NCBI GenBank assembly: GCA_018646565.1
Contig: JABGUO010000378.1
Location: forward strand, 1 to 6,993
DNA length: 6,993 nt
Direction of reading: 5' to 3'
From: Opitutia bacterium
GTDB lineage: Bacteria; Verrucomicrobiota; Verrucomicrobiia; Opitutales; Seribacteraceae
Below the pieces are notes generated by a model that had not been told where the DNA came from, made no database searches, and was given only the letters and a program-made list of their open reading frames with translations. Both the position numbers and the translations under genes were made by a program. This document shows, piece after piece, positions 1-6,500 of this stretch (position 1 is the stretch's first letter; every line of letters starts with the position of its first letter).

Positions 1-982
1 GCTTAATCAAAATTTCTCGGGGCGATTTAGATTTTTTTACATAATGCCTAAGGTTTGTTTGGCAAAGAGCCATAAGCAAGGAGGCGGGTACTCCCTTTCC
101 GGACACATCTGCCACTGATACAGCAAACTTAGTAGCAGATAATTTATAGAAATCATAAAAATCGCCACTTACCTGAGCAGAAGGAATATATTGAGTGTCA
201 ATTTCCAGTCCTTTAAAATAAGGTGATTCTTTGGCGAGGAATAATTCCTGGACATCTCGTGCCAATGTAAGATCTGAGTCCATTCGTGTTTTTTCAACTC
301 GTAAGTTCATTGCGTCGGAATTTTTAATCGCTAACGCGGCCTGTTCGGCAAGAGAGTTGACAAGTGATAGGTCTGTTTCACTAAAGGTTAAACCATTAGC
401 GGGGTTGGCGACTACTAGAACTCCTGAAATTTGATCATCATGTACTAGTGGCGAAAAAATTAGGGATCGTAGAGTAAGCGATGGATCATTGTGCTTTACT
501 ACTCTTGGGTCGTTGAGAGCTTGCGGAACATAGACTGACTTTCCTGTTTTTGCCACTTCCCCAATTATGCCCTCCCCTTCTTCCAAAACTTCGGTAGCGA
601 GAATATTCTCCAAAAACCGAGCACGAGTTGTGCTGGTTTCAGTAAGGGAGGATTTAATCTTTCGTTGCGGAGGGAAAAGGCCTTCAGTTGCAACACTTTG
701 CAACTTTCCATTGGGTAGTTTTTCGTAGACACATGCACTGATTGCACCAGTTGTCATCACTGCGGTATGAGCAATTCTTTGATACAGATCTTTTCGGACG
801 ACTCCCTCTCCGATAGCCACTGCTAAATTATGCATGAAATCAACTACGATTTCTTTTTCTTGTTGGAGACGAATCTTTTGATCGCTCAGTTCATTGGTTT
901 CAATCTTTGCTTTTTTTCTTGAATAATTCCACGCGAGCAAACCTAAAATAAGTCCCGCCAAAAAATAAAGCAATGAGTTCAT
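1..982 (-). CDS. Membrane-anchored GAF-domain SpoIIE/PP2C serine phosphatase (RsbU-like), 3' end cut by window edge
   Basis: Translating the minus strand from the ATG at 982 gives 327 open residues running off the left edge with no stop. Residues about 3-20 (LLYFLAGLILGLLAWNY) form one hydrophobic helix followed by SRKKAK, so the rest should lie in the cytoplasm. Residues 25-45 are charged and helical, a probable signalling linker. Residues about 60-222 read as a GAF domain, ending in SLAEQAALAIKN. From about residue 240 (LARDVQELFL) a SpoIIE-type PP2C domain begins, with SGDFYDFY at 272-279 and VADVSGKGVPASLLMA at 289-304; their aspartates are the expected Mn/Mg ligands. About 150-200 residues of the catalytic domain should lie outside. 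Family role: dephosphorylation of STAS anti-anti-sigma proteins in partner switching. The STAS gene directly upstream, 11 bases away, supports this. The start has no evident Shine-Dalgarno, so translation may be coupled. The signal sensed by GAF is unknown. Confidence 0.92.
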   Translation of the reverse strand, partial: MNSLLYFLAGLILGLLAWNYSRKKAKIETNELSDQKIRLQQEKEIVVDFMHNLAVAIGEGVVRKDLYQRIAHTAVMTTGAISACVYEKLPNGKLQSVATEGLFPPQRKIKSSLTETSTTRARFLENILATEVLEEGEGIIGEVAKTGKSVYVPQALNDPRVVKHNDPSLTLRSLIFSPLVHDDQISGVLVVANPANGLTFSETDLSLVNSLAEQAALAIKNSDAMNLRVEKTRMDSDLTLARDVQELFLAKESPYFKGLEIDTQYIPSAQVSGDFYDFYKLSATKFAVSVADVSGKGVPASLLMALCQTNLRHYVKKSKSPREILIK

Positions 983-993
983 AACATGAAGTA

Positions 994-1494
994 CTAAGCC
1001 GAATCCTCGACTTTCTGTTCAAGGTAATTCACCACGTCTCTGAAGATCCGGGAATTTTTCTGATTTAGATCAAGTAAGGTTTTGTGTGCTCTGTAAATCA
1101 CCTCAGTACAGGCTTTCTCCTCTTCCGCTTTGACTTGTAGATTCTCAAGGTCATTTGGACTTGAGATGAATTCAGAACTCACTAAAGCAATCTTGTGAAT
1201 ACCAAGATTTTCTACAGTTTCTAAGTTTCTGCCTACAAGATTAAGTAGTGTTAGGCTTCCTCCTTGATTTTCTTTTTTTAACTTTAGTGAAAGTCCAACT
1301 AAAATTCCCAAAAATGTACTGTCCATACTAGAACAGTTTTCAAAATCGATTACAAAAAATTTATTACCCTCCTTCACCATTTCATACAGAAAAGAGCGGA
1401 GTGGAGCACAATTTAAGTACGAAGCTTTTTCTTTTATACGAACAAAAACTTCTTCGTTTGTTGCACAAACTTGATAAATTGATTCTTTGTTCAC
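994..1494 (-). CDS. STAS-domain protein, anti-sigma factor antagonist-like
   Basis: This 166-residue protein has a STAS core at about residues 8-112. The key stretch is FFVIDFENCSSMDSTFLGIL (47-66), matching the SpoIIAA/RsbV pattern in which D-S-S/T precedes a loop and helix and holds the phosphorylated residue. By alignment with SpoIIAA the acceptor position is Thr60, with Ser59 as neighbour. A charged helical tail (about 115-166) extends beyond a minimal STAS domain of roughly 100-110 residues. The start is GTG: the frame has a stop at 1522-1524 and no other ATG, GTG or TTG between that stop and the domain. No Shine-Dalgarno is seen before it. The phosphatase gene follows 11 bases after the TAG stop, so the pair probably forms an operon. 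Expected role: it binds an anti-sigma kinase or another partner when unphosphorylated. No kinase or sigma factor lies in the window, so the controlled output is unknown. Confidence 0.87.
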   Translation of the reverse strand: MNKESIYQVCATNEEVFVRIKEKASYLNCAPLRSFLYEMVKEGNKFFVIDFENCSSMDSTFLGILVGLSLKLKKENQGGSLTLLNLVGRNLETVENLGIHKIALVSSEFISSPNDLENLQVKAEEEKACTEVIYRAHKTLLDLNQKNSRIFRDVVNYLEQKVEDSA

Positions 1495-1753
1495 ACAGGA
1501 ATAAGGAAAGCAATATTTAAGTTACCTCAGCGAAGGCACACATAAAATGATCGAGAGACATATTGAAAAAACTCATAGTTGATCAAGTGTTTAGTCTCGA
1601 AAACTTCAATGCCACTGAGAAGACAACATGAAATAGGATAACCAGTACGCCTTGATTTCAAAAAAATACTAAAAAAATTAATCGTTGGATTTTCCCAGGA
1701 AGATTGTTTACAAAAAAGAAGTTCCATAACTTCGTTTGTTGTAAAGGTTTGTC
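1495..1753. other. Intergenic region upstream of the STAS-phosphatase pair
   Basis: This 259-base gap lies between the peroxiredoxin stop and the STAS start. Both genes are on the minus strand, so it should hold the peroxiredoxin terminator (right end) and the promoter of the STAS-phosphatase unit. It contains two A7 runs at 1660-1666 and 1671-1677, the palindrome TTGATCAA at 1579-1586, and a long-spaced inverted repeat TCGAGA (1551-1556) / TCTCGA (1595-1600). On the minus strand TTGATC (1586-1581) followed 18 bases later by TATGTC is a poor sigma-70-like pair. A 66-codon open frame at 1527-1727 has no recognisable content and begins inside the terminator loop, so it is not called as a gene. 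Confidence 0.5.
1712..1733 (-). terminator. Rho-independent terminator after the peroxiredoxin gene
   Basis: On the minus strand, 20 bases after the peroxiredoxin TAA, a perfect 6-bp stem GAAGTT / AACTTC with a 4-base loop (ATGG) is followed directly by six T residues. Position and U-tract fit an intrinsic terminator that separates the peroxiredoxin transcript from the STAS-phosphatase unit. The stem is short and only modestly G+C, so termination may be incomplete. Confidence 0.6.
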
Positions 1754-2221
1754 TTATAAAGCTTCCTTAATTGCCTTGAAGTCTGGGAGTTGCTTTGGGT
1801 CATCAGAAGACCAAGCAAATGCTATTTCACCTTCCTTGGAAATTACAAAAGCAGATCTTTTACTTACGCCTTTAAAACCGATAAAATCTTCGTACAATAT
1901 GCCGTATTGATCTGAAACTTCTTTATTGAAGTCACTGAGGAGTGGGAAATTAAGGTTTTCTTTCAAAGCCATTGCTTCCTGTGCAAACGGACTATCCACG
2001 CTCAGTCCGTATACTTTAGCGTTTAAGTTTTCATAGGATTTTAGATCGTCTCTAACCGAGCATGCCTCTTCAGTGCAAACACCCGTGAAGGCAAATGGAA
2101 AGAAAAGTAAGACTACCGATGATTCTCCTTGGTGCGAACTGAGAGTTACATCGGAAAGACCTTCTGGCGTTTTTGTTTTTAGAGTAAAGTCTGGGGCTTT
2201 CGAACCGAGCGATAATGTCAT
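1754..2221 (-). CDS. Peroxiredoxin, Bcp/PrxQ-like (AhpC/TSA superfamily)
   Basis: The 155-residue product is a thioredoxin-fold thiol peroxidase that should reduce hydrogen peroxide and organic hydroperoxides in the cytoplasm. The start GSKAPDFTL is the usual N-terminus. The active-site loop is FFPFAFTGVCTEEAC at 40-54: Pro42, Thr46 and peroxidatic Cys49, with Arg122 (KRSAFVI) as the distant conserved arginine. Cys54 lies five residues after Cys49, the CxxxxC spacing known for resolving cysteines of the atypical 2-Cys Bcp/PrxQ class. The FAFTGVC wording also resembles AhpE-like one-Cys enzymes, so the subclass is not certain. An in-frame ATG 23 codons upstream (2290) would add a tail with no family counterpart. 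The ATG at 2221 is preferred because it has a purine-rich GAAGAA six bases before it and fits family length. A terminator follows at 1712-1733, suggesting a monocistronic transcript. No peroxide-sensing regulator gene is adjacent. Confidence 0.93.
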   Translation of the reverse strand: MTLSLGSKAPDFTLKTKTPEGLSDVTLSSHQGESSVVLLFFPFAFTGVCTEEACSVRDDLKSYENLNAKVYGLSVDSPFAQEAMALKENLNFPLLSDFNKEVSDQYGILYEDFIGFKGVSKRSAFVISKEGEIAFAWSSDDPKQLPDFKAIKEAL

Positions 2222-2371
2222 GGCAATTTCTTCAATTTTAGGGTGAATAAATAGACTTAAATTAGGTAACGGACTATACGACGAAAGCAAGAGGAATTCG
2301 TGTAGAATAAAAAAGAATTAATATTCTACGCTCGATGATTATGAAATCAGTCCTTATAAATTAAAAACTTT
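2222..2371. promoter_or_regulatory. Divergent promoter region between peroxiredoxin and tyrS
   Basis: These 150 bases must carry the promoters of both outward-reading genes. On the plus strand TATAAA at 2355-2360 is a good -10 candidate, with a weak TCGATG 17 bases upstream (2332-2337). This would put the tyrS start of transcription only about five bases before its ATG, giving a nearly leaderless mRNA. On the minus strand TTGCTT (2291-2286) with CCTAAT 18 bases further is a tolerable pair for the peroxiredoxin gene. No T-box-like leader is possible in the short space before tyrS. Promoter calls are by eye and weak. Confidence 0.35.
2302..2329. repeat. Inverted repeat with 8-bp perfect arms, possible operator or hairpin
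   Basis: GTAGAATA at 2302-2309 is matched by TATTCTAC at 2322-2329 across a 12-base A+T-rich spacer. The arm centres are 20 bp apart, about two helical turns, which would place both half-sites on one face of the DNA for a dimeric regulator. It lies upstream of both divergent promoters. It could instead form a hairpin in a longer transcript. No G+C-rich stem plus T-tract is present, so it is not a convincing terminator. The cognate regulator is unknown. Confidence 0.5.
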
Positions 2372-3556
2372 ATGAGTGTGAAAGAATTGTTAATAAATAC
2401 CGAAATAGTAATTGGAGAAGAAGAATTCGCTAAAAAAATCTCCAGTGGACAAAAGTTGAAAATCAAATTTGGAGTGGATCCGACTAGACCCGATCTTACA
2501 TTTGGTCACTTGGTGGTGTTCAACAAATTAAAGCAGTTTCAGGATGATGGCCATGAAGCAATTTTACTAATCGGAGATTATACTGCAAGGATCGGTGACC
2601 CAAGCGGGCGATCGGATTTACGTCCGGAATTAACTGAAAACGAAGTGAACGAGAATGCAAAAACTTATCTAGAGCAAGCTTTTCGAATTATTGATCCCGA
2701 CAAGACAACGGTAAGAAGGAATAGTGAATGGTTTACCAAAATGAATTTTGCTGAAGCCCTCTCTTTGTCTAGGAAAATGACTGTAGCACGAATGCTTGAA
2801 CGCGATGATTTTGAGAAAAGGTTTAAAAGTAATCAGCCTATTTCAATGGTGGAATTTATGTATCCATTAATCCAAGGTTATGATTCCGTTGTTTTGGAAT
2901 CTGATGTGGAGATTGGTGGTTCTGATCAATTATTCAATATGTTGGTGGGTAGAACATTACAAAAAGATAAGGGAGTGGATCCACAAGCCGTTTTAACTAT
3001 GCCCTTACTGGTTGGATTGGATGGATCCAAAAAGATGTCTAAAAGCTATGATAACTATATTGCATTTAATGATAGTTCAAAAGATATCTTTGGCAAAACG
3101 ATGTCGATTTCAGATGAAACGATGTGGGACTATTACAAGCTTCTCCTGATAAGGGATACAGAGGAAATTGAAGAGTTAAAAAAGAATCACCCTATGGAAA
3201 CAAAAAAGAAATTAGCAGAGGAATTAACCGCACTTTTTTATAGTTCTAGGATAGCAGAAAATGAAAGAAACTCTTTTTCTAATGTTTTTACTCAGCGAGA
3301 AAATCCGGACGAAATGAATTCCTACTCGATTTCAGAACTACTTCGTTCCGATGAATCACCAAGTGTTTTAAATATTTTGAGTAATTCTAATATTTTTGAA
3401 TCCAAGGGACAAATTCGACGATTAATTCAGCAGGGAGCAATTAAAATTGATGGACAAAAAGTGATTAAGTCCGAGGATATAATCACTTTGGAAAAAGCAG
3501 ACTCTGCAGTGGTGGTTAAAGCAGGAAAAAAAATCTTCTTTCGGGTTGTTTCTTAA
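2372..3556 (+). CDS. tyrS: Tyrosyl-tRNA synthetase (TyrRS)
   Basis: This 394-residue class I aminoacyl-tRNA synthetase activates tyrosine with ATP and charges tRNA-Tyr in the cytoplasm. The N-terminal Rossmann fold carries FGVDPTRPDLTFGH (33-46), then IGDYTARIGDPSGR (67-80). The tyrosine-site region GYDSVVLESDVEIGGSDQ is at 169-186, the KMSKS loop is exact at 221-225 (GSKKMSKS), and a C-terminal S4-like RNA-binding domain covers about 333-394 (RRLIQQGAIKIDGQ). Length and wording resemble the shorter TyrZ/Thermus-type TyrRS. The first position of the HIGH motif is Thr43 rather than His (TFGH), while the last His46 is kept. The ATG start lacks a Shine-Dalgarno and sits in A+T-rich sequence just after a candidate -10 box. 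The gene is divergent from the peroxiredoxin and converges on uvrA, sharing TTAA at 3553-3556 with its stop. Confidence 0.97.
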   Translation: MSVKELLINTEIVIGEEEFAKKISSGQKLKIKFGVDPTRPDLTFGHLVVFNKLKQFQDDGHEAILLIGDYTARIGDPSGRSDLRPELTENEVNENAKTYLEQAFRIIDPDKTTVRRNSEWFTKMNFAEALSLSRKMTVARMLERDDFEKRFKSNQPISMVEFMYPLIQGYDSVVLESDVEIGGSDQLFNMLVGRTLQKDKGVDPQAVLTMPLLVGLDGSKKMSKSYDNYIAFNDSSKDIFGKTMSISDETMWDYYKLLLIRDTEEIEELKKNHPMETKKKLAEELTALFYSSRIAENERNSFSNVFTQRENPDEMNSYSISELLRSDESPSVLNILSNSNIFESKGQIRRLIQQGAIKIDGQKVIKSEDIITLEKADSAVVVKAGKKIFFRVVS

Positions 3557-6500
3557 TCTAAAATCTTTTTGAGAAAGGGAGAAGTCATACTCGCATCACA
3601 ATTTAATATTCCAGAAGTGTTGCCTTTGTAAAGTAATTTTCCTCCATTCTGACCCCCAGTTGGTCCAAGTTCGAAAAGAAAATCTGCCTCTGCTACTATG
3701 TCGGTATCGTGTTCAATTACAATCACGGTGTTTCCTTCATCAACTAAGCGATGAAGTAGCAATATCAGTTTTTTACAGTCTAATGTATGCAGCCCAATCG
3801 TTGGCTCTTCGAGTATATAAAGCGTTGGTTTACTTTTCCTTAGGTTTTTATGCTTTTGCTTATCTATACCATGAGCTAATTCGGCCGCTAATTTTAATCT
3901 TTGTGCTTCTCCTCCGGATAATGTTGGAGAAATTTGACCAAGTTTAATATATCCCAGTCCAGTTTCAATCATAAGTGAAAACGTTTGATGAAGGTAGTTA
4001 TCGAACTTAAAAAATTCAGCCGCTTCTTCAAATGTAAAATCTAGGATATCTGATATATTCTTACCTTTCCAAAATAATCCAAGTATTTCTTCTTTGTATC
4101 GTTTACCATTACACTCTGAGCATTTCACAAATGAATTGGGTAAGAAGCTCATTTCCACTTTTATTTTACCTGCTCCTTTACAAACCTCACATCTACCTCC
4201 TTTTACATTAAATGAAAAATGCCCAGGTGGATACCCTTTTGCTTTTGCTTCTGGTAATAATGATATCATTGTACGTATTTTATCCCATACGCCCAAATAG
4301 GTCGCGGGAGTAGACCGCGGAGTTTTCCCGATTGGGCTCTGGGTCACTTCAATTGCTTTATTAAAAATATTTCCGTTTTTAATTCTTCCATTAACCAAAA
4401 TTAAATCAGTTGAATTTTCTAAAATTGCCTGCTTTATTGCTTGGAAGAGAAAGCCTCTCACAAAGCTCGATTTTCCTGATCCAGAAACTCCGCAACACAC
4501 CGATAATCTTTCCGTAGGAATTTCGATAGAGAAATTGATAAGATTTCTAAAATTAACTTTTTCTACTTTGAGCCAGTTCTTATTTTTTAAATAATTAACT
4601 TTTGATCTTAGTTTTCGCCATTTGCCAAGCATTGGATGTACGATACCTTCTCGCATATAATGAGCAGTTGAGGACCCTTCTATTTTCGATACCTCGGCTG
4701 GTTTTCCTTCTCCGACAATTTTGCCACCCTCTCGTCCTGCTTCAGGTCCAATATCAATTAGGTAATCCGCTTGCTGAATTGTTTCCGGATCGTGTTCGAC
4801 CACGAGCAATGAGTTTCCACGAGATTGTAAATTCCGTAAGGAATGTAACAGTTTTTGGTTGTCTTTGGGATGTAACCCAATTGATGGCTCGTCCAAAACA
4901 TATAAAACCCCTGAAAGATTTGATCCAAGTTGAGCAGCTAATCTAATTCTTTGTGCCTCCCCTCCCGACAAAGAGGCCGTTTCCCGGCTAAGAGAGAGGT
5001 AATCTAGTCCGACTCGGGTCATGAATTTTAGTCTTTCTATTATTTCTGGTATAATCGCATTGGCAACTGACTTCAGTCGTTGTGGGAGTTGTACATTATT
5101 TAGAAATACTATAATTTCGTTAGGGGTGAGTTCGAGTAAATGTGGGAAAGATATTTTCTTTTTTTCAGCTCCATATAAAACTACATTCCGACTGATTACA
5201 TTGAGTCGTTCTCCTTTGCAGTCTTTGCATTTTTCTCCATCCTCCATTTTCCACCAATTACCAGTTGCTGGTAAATCGTCTTTCATCCATTGGAAAATTT
5301 TACCATAGCCCTTACAAAATGGACACCACCCTCTCGCGGAATTCCACGATAATAAACTTGGTTCTAATTCGGGGTAAGATTCACCGTTGGATGCATCCAC
5401 ACGAGAGGTCGAATACCAAATACTTGTTTCGTCATTTAATGAAGCAACAAGGCTTCTACCATTTCCCATCTGAAGAGAGTGATGTACGCTTTGTCGAATC
5501 GTATTTCGATCAGGAATAGAATTCCATTCTTCCAATAGAACTTCAACATCATGCAGGCGGTATCTATCCAATCCTTCAAACCCGTTTGTATGTAGAAACT
5601 GGCCGTCACATCTTACAAAATCATATCCTTTTTCTCTCGCCCAATTTACGATTGGCTTATGATGCCCCTTTCTGCTCGTAATTAATGGAGCTAAAAGAAA
5701 AAGGGGTGCCTTCTTTGTCGGTTTTTTAAGCCGTATAATTTTTTCAATTTGATCCGCGATTTCAGTTTCACTTGCTATGGATAAAGGATTGCCATCTTGA
5801 ACGCTTAATTGCGTTCCAACTCGGGCATATAATAATCTAAGAAATTGTGCTACTTCAGTAATCGAACCAACTGTGGATTTCTTTGTCCCTCTGGTAACTC
5901 TTTGCTCAATTGCGACTGTGGGGGAAATTCCAGATATTCGATCCACTGCAGGCTTACCAAGTTGTTCGACAAATTGTCGAGCATAGGAGGACATCGACTC
6001 CATAAATCTTCGTTGCCCTTCTGCAAAAATAACATCGAATGCGAGTGAGGATTTTCCTGAGCCTGAGGGGCCAGTAATTACAACAAATTGATTAGTGGGG
6101 ATTTGAAGAGATATATTTTGAAGATTATTTTCTCGTGCACCTTCAATTTCTAGAAAATTACAAGACTTCCTTGTTTTAATCCTCTTTTCTTGAATCGATC
6201 TTAGTTTTACTTTCGTTTTCTTTTTTAAGAGAGAACCTGTAGGCGTATTAAGTTTTGATAATTTTGCGGGAGTTGAAGAGGCAATCATCTGCCCTCCTTG
6301 CTTTCCGGAACCTGGCCCCATTTCTAATATCCAGTCCGCTTGTGCTAGAACGTGGGTATGGTGTTCAACAATGAGAAGACTATGCCCGCTTTCCACGATT
6401 TCCTGAAGGCTTTTCATGAGTTGTTTTACATCCTCCAGGTGTAGACCGGTAGTGGGTTCGTCAATGATGAGTAAAGAAGGGAGAACTCCCTTCTTTAATG

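Noticed and set aside
231..747. Short open frames on both strands (231-434 plus, 565-747 minus) in the phosphatase region
   Set aside because: Both overlap the GAF domain of the open minus-strand phosphatase frame, whose translation matches the family throughout.
1527..1727. 66-codon open frame on the minus strand in the intergenic gap
   Set aside because: Its ATG lies in the loop of the peroxiredoxin terminator, there is no ribosome binding site, and the translation has no recognisable domain or clean protein character.
2222..2290. Longer peroxiredoxin start at 2290
   Set aside because: The extra 23 residues have no counterpart in the family, and the ATG at 2221 gives the normal N-terminus with a purine-rich stretch before it.
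2302..2329. Inverted repeat as an intrinsic terminator
   Set aside because: It lies upstream of two divergent genes, has an A+T-rich stem and a 12-base spacer, and no T-tract follows either arm.
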